Shown here: one piece after another, positions 18,180-26,664 of the stretch
Position numbering within the stretch: the first letter of the stretch is position 1
Layout: each line of letters starts with the position of its first letter
Assembly: GCF_014196495.1 (NCBI RefSeq)
Contig: NZ_JACIDT010000005.1
Span: 62,001-126,000, forward strand
Source of the DNA: Sphingobium jiangsuense
GTDB lineage: Bacteria; Pseudomonadota; Alphaproteobacteria; Sphingomonadales; Sphingomonadaceae
Length of the DNA: 64,000 bases
Direction: 5' to 3'
Position numbers and translations under genes: made by a program
Notes under the pieces: model-generated
What the model was told of the DNA's origin: nothing
Databases searched by the model: none
What the model saw: only the letters and a program-made list of their open reading frames with translations

Positions 18180-19203
18180 GCTTGTCCGTTTCCTGCTGCT
18201 GCTGTGCGGCGTGCTGCTGGCGGCTCCGGCATCGGCGGACGTGTTCCGCGCGGGCGAATTCACGCTGATGAACGGCGAGGACGCGACCAGCTTCACCTTC
18301 GTCGCCTCGGTGCCGGACCTCGCGGATTCGACCGAAGCGCCGGTCTGGCCCGAAGGGTGCGAGCAGATTTCCGCGACCCGCCATCTCGTCGGCACGCGGA
18401 CGCAATATGGCTACGGCTTTCGCTGCGACCATGTGCTGCGGGCAGGCGACACCATCCTCACCCCGTGGAAGCTGGACGGCGCGAGCTTCCGCTCCAATGT
18501 GATGGGGGTAGAGGCCAGCCGCTCGCTCAGCGGCGGCGATAGCGGCATCGCCATCCCGATCGGCGGCGCGCTGTCCGGCGCGCGCAGCATCGTGGAGATC
18601 GCCTGGGAGTATCTGATACAGGGCGTGCTGCACATCTGGATGGGGTGGGATCATCTCGCCTTCGTTCTGTGCCTGTGCATGATCGCGCGGGGGCGGCGCC
18701 TGATCGCGCTCGTCACCGCCTTCACCATCGGCCACTCGCTGTCCCTGTCGCTGGCCTTTTTCGAGCTGGTGCGGCTGCCGGTGCCGCCGGTGGAGGCGAT
18801 CATCGCGCTTTCCATCGCGATCATGGCGCGCGAGGCGCTGCTGATGCACAGGCGGGATGAGGGGTGGGACGGGGGACGGGACGGGAAGGGCGACGGCGCC
18901 CTGCCCCATTTCCGGCGGCAGATGCTGGTGGTCGTGGCCTTCGGGCTGCTGCACGGGCTGGGCTTTGCCAGCGCGCTGTCGGAGCTGGGCGTGCAGCAGG
19001 CCGAGCGCGTGCCCGCGCTGATCTTCTTCAACCTCGGCGTCGAGGCCGGGCAACTCGTCTTCGTTGCGGCCATGACGGCGGCGCTGGCCGCCTTGCGCGT
19101 GGTTGCGCTTGCCCGCCCGATGGAGGCCGCGAGCATGACGGCCGCGGGGTGCCTCGGCTGCTTCTGGATGGTCGAGCGCATCGCTGGTTTCCTGCAGGCA
19201 TGA
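18157..19203 (+). CDS. HupE/UreJ-family permease with N-terminal periplasmic domain
   Basis: 348 residues. A signal sequence (cleavage near PASA-DVF) is followed by about 120 residues of predicted periplasmic domain with two Cys (EGCEQ, RCDHV). Then comes the six-span HupE/UreJ part with HIWMGWDHLAFVLCLCM and a second His motif FGLLHGLGFASAL. The N-terminal domain is absent from the paralog at 4978. Family knowledge says nickel/cobalt permease, but many HupE-2-like proteins are uncharacterised. A His/Asp/Gly-rich cytoplasmic loop (about residues 230-250) could bind metal. Confidence 0.78.
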   Translation: MMSKSPARLVRFLLLLCGVLLAAPASADVFRAGEFTLMNGEDATSFTFVASVPDLADSTEAPVWPEGCEQISATRHLVGTRTQYGYGFRCDHVLRAGDTILTPWKLDGASFRSNVMGVEASRSLSGGDSGIAIPIGGALSGARSIVEIAWEYLIQGVLHIWMGWDHLAFVLCLCMIARGRRLIALVTAFTIGHSLSLSLAFFELVRLPVPPVEAIIALSIAIMAREALLMHRRDEGWDGGRDGKGDGALPHFRRQMLVVVAFGLLHGLGFASALSELGVQQAERVPALIFFNLGVEAGQLVFVAAMTAALAALRVVALARPMEAASMTAAGCLGCFWMVERIAGFLQA

Positions 19204-20795
19204 GCGGGGCCGCGACCGCCCGTCTCGCCGAAGCGCGCGACGCTCTCGCGCGGGGCGAGATCAAACGCTGCGCCGGTATGGCGGGCGAGATGATCCGCGC
19301 CGATGCGGGCAATGCCGAGGCGCTGTTCCTGCTGGCGCTGGCGCTGGCGGAGATGGGACGGGTCGGCCTTGCGCTCCAGGCGCTGGAGCAGGCGGTGGAG
19401 CGGGCGCCGGACCGGGCCGACTATCAGGCCCAGCTCGCCCGCCTGCTGTCCCTCGCCCGGCGCGAGCGGGAGGCGCGCCACACCGCCGACCGGGCGCATA
19501 TCCTGGCCGAGCGGCGGAAGGATCGCGACGCGCGGACCTGGGACACCATCGGCTGCGTCTATGCGCGGCTGGGCGATCATGGCGCCGCCCTTCCCCTGTT
19601 CGCGCGCGCCGTCGCGCTGTCGCCGCATGACGCCCGCTGGCGGCTCAACCATGCGATCAGCCTCGGCTTCTTCGGAAATGTCGCGGCGGCGGAGCGGGAA
19701 TATGAGGCGGTGCTGGAGCGGGAGCCGCAAAACGGCCGCGCCCATCTGGGGCTGGCGGGCCTGCGCACGCAGAAGGAGGACGCCAATCATATCGAGCGGC
19801 TGGAGCGCGCGATCCGGCAGGGCGCGCCCGAAGCGGACCTGCTCCGCATCCGGCATGCGCTCGCCAAGGAATATGAGGATATCGGCGCGCATGACGCCTG
19901 CTTCGCGCAGCTGTCCGCCGCCAATGCCCGCCTGAAGCAGGGCCGGGGCTTCACGCTGGCGGCGGACGAAGCGCGCGTCGCCGCGTTGATCGAGGCCTTT
20001 TCCGACCCCGGCTATTTCCGGTCGTCCGGTTTCCGCGCGGGGGACGATCCGATCTTCATCACCGGCCTGCCGCGTACCGGCACGACGCTGGCGGACAGGA
20101 TCCTCTCCTCCCATCCCGCCGTCCGCGCCGCCGGGGAATTGCAGGCGATGCCACTCGCGATCAAGCATCTCGCCGGCACCGGCTCTCGCTATGTGCTGGA
20201 CCCGGAAACGATCCGCGCGATGCGGGATGTCGCGCCCGCGCAACTGGGGCAGGCCTATCTCGACCGCGCCCGCCAGCATGAAGGGGCGAGAAGCGGGCGC
20301 TTCACCGACAAGCTGCCGCTCAATTTCCTCAACATCGGCCATATCGCGCGGGCGCTGCCCGATGCGCCGATCATCTGCCTGCGGCGTCAGCCGATGGATA
20401 CGGTCTGGGCGACCTACAAGATGCTGTTCGCGCCTGAATCGCCTTATTATGGCTGGTCCTACGACCTGCTGGACTGCGCCGGATACTATGCGCTGTTCGA
20501 CCGGCTCATGGCGTTCTGGAAGGCGCTTTTCCCCGGCCGCATCCTCGAATTGAACTATGAGGCGCTGATCGCCGATCAGGAAGGGGAAACGCGGCGCCTG
20601 CTCGATCATGCTAGGCTGGAATGGTCGGGCCGCTGCCTGCGCTTCCACGAAAGCGACGGGGCCGTCGCCACGCCGAGCGCGCAGCAGGTCCGCAGCCCCC
20701 TGAATGCGCGCTCGATCGGCAGATGGCGCGCCTATGCCCGGCATCTGGAACCCGCCCGGCAATGGCTGGAGCGGCAGGGCATCTCCACCGACTGA
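19200..20795 (+). CDS. TPR-containing sulfotransferase
   Basis: 531 residues; ATG overlaps the permease stop (ATGA), which fixes the start. Residues 1-240 are helical TPR repeats (GNAEALFLLALALAEMGR, DTIGCVYARLGDHGAALP). From about 270 a P-loop of PAPS-dependent sulfotransferases appears (FITGLPRTGTTLADRILSSH) with a downstream CLRRQPMDTVWATYKMLF block matching the 3'-phosphate site. The protein should transfer sulfate to a hydroxyl on a protein or small molecule. Co-occurrence with TonB receptors is common in Caulobacter- and sphingomonad-like genomes, but its coupling here to a HupE-type permease and PpiC is unexplained. Confidence 0.82.
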   Translation: MSGAATARLAEARDALARGEIKRCAGMAGEMIRADAGNAEALFLLALALAEMGRVGLALQALEQAVERAPDRADYQAQLARLLSLARREREARHTADRAHILAERRKDRDARTWDTIGCVYARLGDHGAALPLFARAVALSPHDARWRLNHAISLGFFGNVAAAEREYEAVLEREPQNGRAHLGLAGLRTQKEDANHIERLERAIRQGAPEADLLRIRHALAKEYEDIGAHDACFAQLSAANARLKQGRGFTLAADEARVAALIEAFSDPGYFRSSGFRAGDDPIFITGLPRTGTTLADRILSSHPAVRAAGELQAMPLAIKHLAGTGSRYVLDPETIRAMRDVAPAQLGQAYLDRARQHEGARSGRFTDKLPLNFLNIGHIARALPDAPIICLRRQPMDTVWATYKMLFAPESPYYGWSYDLLDCAGYYALFDRLMAFWKALFPGRILELNYEALIADQEGETRRLLDHARLEWSGRCLRFHESDGAVATPSAQQVRSPLNARSIGRWRAYARHLEPARQWLERQGISTD

Positions 20796-20834
20796 AGCCG
20801 GTTTGGGGATGGTTCGCGGACACTAGCCTTTACC

Positions 20835-20914
20835 GTCACCCCAGCGCAGGCTGGAGTCATAAGCGATGTTGCGCGCTGCCTCCTGAGATGCCAGCCTGCG
20901 CTGGCATGACGGGG
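20835..20914 (+). repeat. 80-bp dispersed intergenic repeat, copy 2
   Basis: Related over 80 bp to 12123-12202, with the last 36 bases identical. Together with the inverted repeat that follows, it fills the 349-bp gap between two convergent genes; no gene is seen in that gap. Confidence 0.8.
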
Positions 20915-20937
20915 AAATAGCATTATCCCCACCCCTG

Positions 20938-21045
20938 TTCGCCCTGAGCTTGTCGACCCGAAGGGCGACCGAAGGTCAACGGCTGTTCTTCCTTCTTCCT
21001 CCCTCCAAAAGAAGGACAGGGCTTCGACAAGCTCAGCCCGAACGG
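20938..21045 (+). repeat. Inverted repeat of sphingomonad type, copy 2
   Basis: The left arm around 20938-20957 is the reverse complement of 21022-21042 with one or two mismatches. The right arm's 24 bases (21022-21045) are identical to 12308-12331. Confidence 0.72.
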
Positions 21046-21095
21046 CTTTCTATATCTGCAACTTGAAACACCAACTCCCCGCAATTCCCATGCAA

Positions 21096-21124
21096 AAGGG
21101 CCGCTCCACAGGGGAGCGGCCCTT
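21096..21124 (-). terminator. Hairpin terminator after the TonB receptor
   Basis: A 12-bp GC-rich stem (AAGGGCCGCTCC on the plus strand, loop ACAGG). Read on the minus strand, the stem is followed by TTTTGCAT. It lies 21 bp after the stop of the minus-strand receptor gene. Confidence 0.75.
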
Positions 21125-21144
21125 CGCTGGCCGGGGAGGCAGGA

Positions 21145-23526
21145 TCAGAAACTCTTGGTGAACTCTATTCCGACCTTGCGCGGGCTGATGATCGTGTTCG
21201 CATAATAGCGGGACACCACCCCGTCATTGAGGATGCGCCGGGTCAGGTCGTTGCCGACGCTCGCCACCGCGAACTTGTCGAAGATGTTGTCGGCATAGAG
21301 GCGGATTTCCATGCCATCCAGCTTATAGGCGACCGATGCGCGGTGCAGCGTATAGGCGGGCAGCTTCTCGCCCCCGGCGCGGCCGCCCACGCGGGTCAGC
21401 ACATTGCCGGTGTAGGTCGCGGTCCAGTTGAGGTCGATATCCCCGTCGCCCGCCGGAACGGTGTAGGTGACGCCGAGGCTGCCCGAATTCTTGGTGGAGC
21501 CGGGCAGGCGGTCGCCCGACAGCGCCGATACCTTCGGCCCGCCATTGACGTCCATCAGCAGCGGCACGTCCTCGGTCAGATGCGCGTCGTTATAGCTGTA
21601 CGTGCCCATGATGCGCAGCGCGTCGATCGGCCGGGCGCTGAAGTTGAACTCGACCCCCTTCGACACCGCCGCGCCGCCATTGGTGGTGATGCCGATCGCG
21701 CCGTTGATCGTCTGGCCGGCCAGCTGGATGCCCGCCCAGTCGATATGATAGACCGACAGGCTGGCCGACAGGCGCCTGTCGAACAGCGTCGCGCGCACGC
21801 CCAGCTCGGCATTCTTGACCGTATCGGGCGCGAAGAACAGCTCGTCGGGCAGGGCGCACAGATTCTGGCCCGCCGGCAGCGGCAGCACGCAGGGCGCGAC
21901 GCGGTTCACGCCGCCGATGCGGTATCCCTTGCTGTAGGTCCCGTACACCATCCATTCGGGCGAGAGCTTGTAGGAGGCGTTGAATTTCCAGACCATGCCG
22001 TCGTCCGCCGTCGTGCCCTCGCGTGAGCGGAAGTTGATCTGCGGATAGGTCTGGAACAGCGGCAGCGCGGTGCCGCCGATGATGTAGGAGTCATATTTGA
22101 AATAGCGCGCGCCCGCGGTCAGCGTCAGCCCCTCGACCGGTTCCAGCGTCGCTTCGCCGAAAACCGCCTTTTCCGTATCCTTGCTTTTCACATAGGACGC
22201 ATATTCGACCGCGTCCGGACGGTATATGCCCGCCCATTCGGGATAGCCGGGCAGGATTTCCCGACGGTCGCTCCTGTATTTCAGCTTGTTGTAGAAGCCG
22301 CCCAGCACCCAGCTCAGCGGGCCGCCATGGGTGGAAACGAAGCGCACTTCCTGCGTGAACTGGCGATAGCTGGTGTCGCCCGTCGCATAGCCCGCAAAGG
22401 CCGGGAACATCTCATAGCCATAGTCGAGATCGAGCAGCAGGTCGGTCACGTCCGACTTCGACCGGATCTTGCGTTCGGACCATGCGGTCGAGGAAACCAG
22501 CTGCGCGATGCCCGCCAGATCCAGCTCGATTTCGGCGCTGAGCATCTGCGACTTGCGCTTGACCGGCTCCAGATAGCGCCAGGGCGCCTCATATTTGCCG
22601 GTGCCGAGCACCCCGCCGCCATTGGACTGGCGGCCATTGGTGCTGGTCTGCTGATAGAGATAGGTGAGGTAGACGTTCAGCCCGTCGAACGGGAACAGGC
22701 CCAGCTGGTTGCGGGTGGAATAGGTCAGTTCCGAATTCGCGTCCTTGTAGGACCAGAGATTCTGCGCGATCTGGTCCGGCGTGCCGATGGAGCCGTCCCA
22801 TGTCGTCGGGCTGCCGGGCTGGGGGAGCGAGACGCCCGGCGTCTGCACCAGATAGTTGTAATCGATGAAGCCGGGATCGTTGTAATAGCCTGCGGTCGAG
22901 CGCAGCGCGACCTTGCCGGGGATGATCGGGATGTTGATCGTGCCGTCCACGCTGAAACCCGGATCGGACGCATGGGCGACGTCGTAGAGGCGGCCGTGGA
23001 ACTTGCCGGACCATTTGTCCGGGTCGGGCCGGGCGGGGATATAGCGCATCGCGCCCGCCATGGTGGCGGACCCGTAAAGCGTGCCCTGCGGCCCCAGCAG
23101 GGTTTCCACCCGCTCGATATCGAGGAACTTGACGTCCAGATAGAGCGGCACCTCGCCCATATAGGTGGTCAGCATCGTGCTGTTGTTGCTGCCGGTGGAG
23201 CTGGCGTCGTTGGCGCTGAGGCCGCGCATCACGATGGTGCCGGTGTTGCCGGGGCCGGTGTCGCGGATCGTCACGCCCGGCGTGAAGGCGGCGAGATCGC
23301 GGACGTTCTGCACGCCCTGTTCCTGGATCTGCTCCGACGACATGGCCGCGATGTTGATCGGCACGTCCTGCAACGATACGGCGCGGCGCGTGGCGGTGAC
23401 GACGATCACGTCGCCGGACTCGGCATTGGCGGCGTCGGCTTCCTGCGCCTGCGCGGGGACGGCGGAAAAGCCCGCCAGCGCGGTCGCCGACATCAATGCC
23501 AGACGGGTAAGAGTGTGAAACTGCAT
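21145..23526 (-). CDS. TonB-dependent receptor (large, OMR type)
   Basis: 793 residues from MQFHTLTRLAL, chosen because GGGGG lies just upstream and the signal peptide (cleavage near PAQA-QEA) follows at once; the open frame extends 550 bp further but through the regulatory element. TonB-box-like DVIVVTATRRAVSLQDVP, the plug blocks IQEQGVQNVRDLAAFTPGV and VETLLGPQGTLYGSATMAG, and a C-terminal Phe (FTKSF) are all standard. The plug block normally reading RG.G/R.I is TIVMRGLSAND. It is controlled by element copy 5, so it belongs to the same regulon as the urease genes. Substrate unknown. Confidence 0.88.
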   Translation of the reverse strand: MQFHTLTRLALMSATALAGFSAVPAQAQEADAANAESGDVIVVTATRRAVSLQDVPINIAAMSSEQIQEQGVQNVRDLAAFTPGVTIRDTGPGNTGTIVMRGLSANDASSTGSNNSTMLTTYMGEVPLYLDVKFLDIERVETLLGPQGTLYGSATMAGAMRYIPARPDPDKWSGKFHGRLYDVAHASDPGFSVDGTINIPIIPGKVALRSTAGYYNDPGFIDYNYLVQTPGVSLPQPGSPTTWDGSIGTPDQIAQNLWSYKDANSELTYSTRNQLGLFPFDGLNVYLTYLYQQTSTNGRQSNGGGVLGTGKYEAPWRYLEPVKRKSQMLSAEIELDLAGIAQLVSSTAWSERKIRSKSDVTDLLLDLDYGYEMFPAFAGYATGDTSYRQFTQEVRFVSTHGGPLSWVLGGFYNKLKYRSDRREILPGYPEWAGIYRPDAVEYASYVKSKDTEKAVFGEATLEPVEGLTLTAGARYFKYDSYIIGGTALPLFQTYPQINFRSREGTTADDGMVWKFNASYKLSPEWMVYGTYSKGYRIGGVNRVAPCVLPLPAGQNLCALPDELFFAPDTVKNAELGVRATLFDRRLSASLSVYHIDWAGIQLAGQTINGAIGITTNGGAAVSKGVEFNFSARPIDALRIMGTYSYNDAHLTEDVPLLMDVNGGPKVSALSGDRLPGSTKNSGSLGVTYTVPAGDGDIDLNWTATYTGNVLTRVGGRAGGEKLPAYTLHRASVAYKLDGMEIRLYADNIFDKFAVASVGNDLTRRILNDGVVSRYYANTIISPRKVGIEFTKSF

Positions 23527-23680
23527 GCTACCCCCTTTTTCAGGTATCTTGTTCAACGCCTTTTCAGACCATGCCCCCCTCCCGAGGCTCGCGCTCTTGC
23601 GGCGCATGGGGCGAGGACGCCTGCGGTCCTCTGGATCCTTGTCCGATGGGGTGACGCTATGCGCCGGGGGGCGGGCCAGC

Positions 23681-23698
23681 CATGGGGCGTTTGACGTA
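23681..23698 (-). promoter_or_regulatory. 18-bp TACGTCAA regulatory element, copy 5
   Basis: On the minus strand TACGTCAAACGCCCCATG, 172 bp before the receptor start at 23526. A CATAGC lies about 20 bp beyond it, matching the spacing of copies 1 and 2. It is the main recognisable signal in the 303-bp gap 23527-23829. Confidence 0.8.
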
Positions 23699-23829
23699 GG
23701 CGCTGCGGCACCCTGCCAAGCAATTGATTTTACATGAAAATAATGCGGATTGTGGCCGGGTCGGCTTTGCATTACCCTCAGGCGCAAAGTCGAACGAAGA
23801 CTCGACGGAACAACGCAGGAGTGAACAGG

Positions 23830-24129
23830 ATGCCTTTCTCCCTGACCCATGGGGCAGCTGCGGCTGCGCTCGCCTTCTCCCCCTTCATCATGGCCGCCGG
23901 CACCGCGCAGGCGACCCCGTTCGCCAGCGAGCGGGCGGCGGTCAGCACGTCCGGGCTGGACCTCGCCACCGACAGCGGCCGCGCGGCGCTGGACGCCCGC
24001 ATCGCGCGCGCGGCGGCCGAGGTCTGCGGCAAGTCGGTGCATCATCTGGGCGCGTCCGCCACGACCAGGGCCTATCAATGCCGCCAGGAAGTGATCGCGG
24101 AAACCCGCTCGAAGCTGCTCCTGCGCTGA
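23830..24129 (+). CDS. UrcA family small secreted protein
   Basis: 99 residues from MPFSLTHGAA, with a signal peptide cleaved near GTAQA-TPF. The mature part has the UrcA pattern: VSTSGLDLATDSGRAALDAR followed by an EVCGK...YQCRQEV pair of Cys likely to form a disulfide. UrcA proteins are common in sphingomonads and have no established function. Start: ATG 7 bp after AGGAGTGAACAG (GGAG). It has no forward TACGTCAA element, so its place in the regulon is uncertain. It converges with the next gene, leaving 3 bp between stops. Confidence 0.75.
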   Translation: MPFSLTHGAAAAALAFSPFIMAAGTAQATPFASERAAVSTSGLDLATDSGRAALDARIARAAAEVCGKSVHHLGASATTRAYQCRQEVIAETRSKLLLR

Positions 24130-24132
24130 TCG

Positions 24133-24732
24133 TCAGGTGACGGAGACGGCGGCCCCGGCCCCGTCTCCGCCTCCGTCCTGACCGGCATGCCTGCCGCCTT
24201 GCCCGGCGGCGGGCGGGGAACGCTTCGGGGCAACGCTGGCGAGCAGGTGGACGAGGTCCGTCCGCCCGCTGACCTCGCTTTGCGCCACGATCATCCCGGC
24301 GCCGTCGATGATCATCGCGTGCGGCAGCGGCGCGCCTTGCGCGGCGGGCCTGCGACGGAGCGGCGGCCCCTTCGGTCCGCGCGCGCCCGGCCGGGCGCCG
24401 CGCGGCGGAATCCATGCGCTTCCGTCCTGCCCGTCGCGCGCGAGGACGAGGCGCATATTCTCGGCCCGCGCCATCAGCTCCGCATCCTCGGCCAGAGTGC
24501 GGCCGAGGATGCAGTTTTCCGCCATATGGATCAGCAGGGTGACGCCATCGGGACGTTCGGGCGGGACGGCGGGCAAGGGCTGTTGCCGGCTCGCGCCATT
24601 GCCCTGCCGGCGGGCGCGGAAGACATTGCCCATGCCGGAGCCCGCGGCCCGGATATGGCGCGCCATCGCGATGAGCGCCACGGTCTGGAGCAGCACGACG
24701 ATCCAGAGCAGGAAGCTGGAAACGATCAGCAT
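24133..24732 (-). CDS. MauD-like thioredoxin-fold protein lacking the CxxC motif
   Basis: 199 residues from MLIVSSFLLWIVVLLQTVAL, an N-terminal membrane anchor like MauD of methylamine dehydrogenase maturation. The redoxin-like core follows: DGVTLLIHMAENCILGRTL where the redox CPxC should lie, then ENMRLVLARDG, and a C-terminal AMIIDGAGMIVAQSEV with HLLASV. Only one Cys (ENCIL) of the expected pair remains, and the region between is shortened and Arg/Gly rich. It is not a normal disulfide reductase; a scaffolding or single-Cys role is possible. Element copy 6 lies 195 bp upstream. A 27-codon frame (24726-24809, GGAGAG before two ATGs) overlaps its start by 7 bp and may couple translation. Confidence 0.55.
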   Translation of the reverse strand: MLIVSSFLLWIVVLLQTVALIAMARHIRAAGSGMGNVFRARRQGNGASRQQPLPAVPPERPDGVTLLIHMAENCILGRTLAEDAELMARAENMRLVLARDGQDGSAWIPPRGARPGARGPKGPPLRRRPAAQGAPLPHAMIIDGAGMIVAQSEVSGRTDLVHLLASVAPKRSPPAAGQGGRHAGQDGGGDGAGAAVSVT

Positions 24733-24909
24733 GGCCGGTCGCTTTCCCGGCCGCTCTTCCTGCGCCCCGGCGCGAGGCGCGGCCGGGTGAAAAGGCGGGC
24801 GGGCATCATGATCGTCTCTCCGGCATGGTGTTCTCCGTTGAAGGAGGGGGAAGGGCCGTCGAACCGGCTGCATCCGTCGGGCAGGCTGCCCGCAATCGCC
24901 CTTTTCCGC

Positions 24910-24927
24910 CATCGGGCAATTGACGTA
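24910..24927 (-). promoter_or_regulatory. 18-bp TACGTCAA regulatory element, copy 6
   Basis: On the minus strand TACGTCAATTGCCCGATG, pointing to the MauD-like gene (start 24732). It lies 42 bp from copy 7, which points the other way, so the pair forms a divergent control region. Confidence 0.75.
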
Positions 24928-24969
24928 GAGGCGGGCCTTTTCCCGCGCCGGTCCAGCGCAAGGGCGGGC

Positions 24970-24987
24970 TACGTCAATCGCCCCATA
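24970..24987 (+). promoter_or_regulatory. 18-bp TACGTCAA regulatory element, copy 7
   Basis: TACGTCAATCGCCCCATA, 88 bp before the arginase-family gene at 25058. A CCTAGCC is found at the spacing of the proposed -10 (about 20 bp beyond). Confidence 0.8.
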
Positions 24988-25057
24988 GCCCGGAGGGCTC
25001 GACCGGCCTAGCCTGCCGTCCTCAGCTACAGCAACGGCCTAAAGGGGGCAGGCGGGA

Positions 25058-26557
25058 ATGGCGATGCGGGACTGGATCACGGGGGCGGCGCTGGCCGCCG
25101 CCGCGCTGACATCGGCGGCGGTCATCGCCGAAAGCGGGAAGCCGCAACTGCCGCCCGAACTGGCGCAGAAGGTCGCATCGCTGCCGAAGGAGAAGCGCGA
25201 TTTCCTGACCTCGGAAGCCGCCGAGGGACTGGCCGGATCCTTCGCCAAAATGTTCCAGCGCCTCGAAAACCGCACCACAGGCGAGATAGAGGCCTATATC
25301 GACGGGCTGATGAGCGCCGCCGAGGCGTTGAAATACAACCCGGAAACCGATGTCGCCTCCATCCCGCTGCGGACCGAGGACCCGTTCTTCAACTCGTGGA
25401 AGCTGATGCGCCCGCGCACGATGGACCCGAAGCGGGAGCCGGGGCCGTTCGGCCTCAGCCGCTATATGTTCCAGCATGGCGCGCAGGGCATGTACGGCAG
25501 CGGCATCGCCACCTTCGCGGGCGCGCCGGTGGCGATCTGGCCGGAGGATCTGGTGGCAGGCAAGGTCGATGTCGCGATCGTCGGCGCGCCGCTGGACATG
25601 GGGTCGGGCTATCGCGGGGCGAAGGGCGGTCCGGCGGCGATGCGCAATCAATATGGCATGGGCGGCGTCGACATGGCGACGATGGTTGACCCGTCGAAGG
25701 AGCTCAACATCGTCGATTATGGCGATATCGCCGTCGACAATATGAGCACCGAGCTGACCGTGCAGCATGTGCGCGAGCGCGTGGCGGAGATCGCCCGCAC
25801 CGGCACCGTCCCGTTCATCGTCGGCGGCGACCACAGCCTCGAATATCCCAACGTCGCGGCGATGGCGGACATCCACGGCAAGGGCAGCTTCAGCGTCATC
25901 CATTTCGATTCCCATTTCGACGCCGGGCGCGAGGGCATTCATTTCCTCACCCATGGCGCGCCGGTCTATCGCGCCGTCAAGGAAGGGCATGTGCGGGGCC
26001 AGGATTATATCCAGGTCGGGCTGCGCGGGTCGTGGCCGGGCGCCGAGGGCTTCGAATGGATGCGCGACAACGGCATGAGCTACTACACCATGCCGACGGT
26101 CGAGAAATATGGCTGGGCCGCGACGATGGAGCGCGTGCTGAAGAACGCGAAGGAAAACGGCAAGAAGCTCTATATCTCGTTCGACGTCGACATTCTCGAC
26201 CCGGCCTTCATCCCGGCGACCGGCACCCCGGTTCCGGGCGGCCTCACCATGCGCGAGGCGATACCGATCGTGCGCCGGCTGTGCGCGGAAAACGACCTGA
26301 TCGGGTTCGAGATCGTCGAGCTCGCGCCGCAGCTCGACACCAGCTATCGCAGCGCGCTCAACGCCAATTTCATCCTGCACGCCTGCCTGACGGGCGTGGC
26401 GATGCGCAAGAAGGGCATCAGCGCGCCGGGCTTCCTTTCCGAGCTGACGACCGACCATAGGCAGCCCGGCGCGGGCCGCACGGGTGCGAAGGACGGCAAG
26501 GCGGAGAAGATCGACCCCGATTATGGCGACCTGCGCAGGTCCCGCCCGCGCATCTGA
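25058..26557 (+). CDS. Exported arginase-superfamily ureohydrolase, paralog C (intact metal site)
   Basis: 499 residues. The N-terminus MAMRDWITGAALAAAALTSA is a signal peptide with cleavage near VIAES. A helical pre-domain (LPKEKRDFLTSEAAEGLAG, GEIEAYIDGLM) leads into the arginase fold. The metal ligands are complete: His259 (GGDHS), Asp284/His286/Asp288 (HFDSHFD) and Asp376/Asp378 (SFDVDILDP), plus HGAPVYRAVKEG. It is closer to paralog A than to B in its active-site blocks. About 45 residues after the family core are charged and variable. Start: ATG behind AAAGGGGGCAGGCGGGA. It stands as a single gene under element copy 7, ending in a hairpin, just before the urease operon. Expected product: urea plus an amine or ammonia; substrate unknown. 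Confidence 0.87.
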   Translation: MAMRDWITGAALAAAALTSAAVIAESGKPQLPPELAQKVASLPKEKRDFLTSEAAEGLAGSFAKMFQRLENRTTGEIEAYIDGLMSAAEALKYNPETDVASIPLRTEDPFFNSWKLMRPRTMDPKREPGPFGLSRYMFQHGAQGMYGSGIATFAGAPVAIWPEDLVAGKVDVAIVGAPLDMGSGYRGAKGGPAAMRNQYGMGGVDMATMVDPSKELNIVDYGDIAVDNMSTELTVQHVRERVAEIARTGTVPFIVGGDHSLEYPNVAAMADIHGKGSFSVIHFDSHFDAGREGIHFLTHGAPVYRAVKEGHVRGQDYIQVGLRGSWPGAEGFEWMRDNGMSYYTMPTVEKYGWAATMERVLKNAKENGKKLYISFDVDILDPAFIPATGTPVPGGLTMREAIPIVRRLCAENDLIGFEIVELAPQLDTSYRSALNANFILHACLTGVAMRKKGISAPGFLSELTTDHRQPGAGRTGAKDGKAEKIDPDYGDLRRSRPRI

Positions 26558-26599
26558 CAGGAGAGTTACGGAACAACCGGGGCCTTTCGGGTCATAAAA

Positions 26600-26639
26600 G
26601 GCGCCTCACGCACCATTTCCCCGGTTGGCGTGAGGCGCC
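26600..26639 (+). terminator. Hairpin after arginase paralog C
   Basis: A perfect 12-bp stem (GGCGCCTCACGC and its complement) with a 16-nt loop lies 42 bp after the stop. There is no clear T-run, so termination is likely but not certain; it separates paralog C from the urease promoter. Confidence 0.55.
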
Positions 26640-26664
26640 ATCATCCTTTCCCGCGCGGCGGCCA

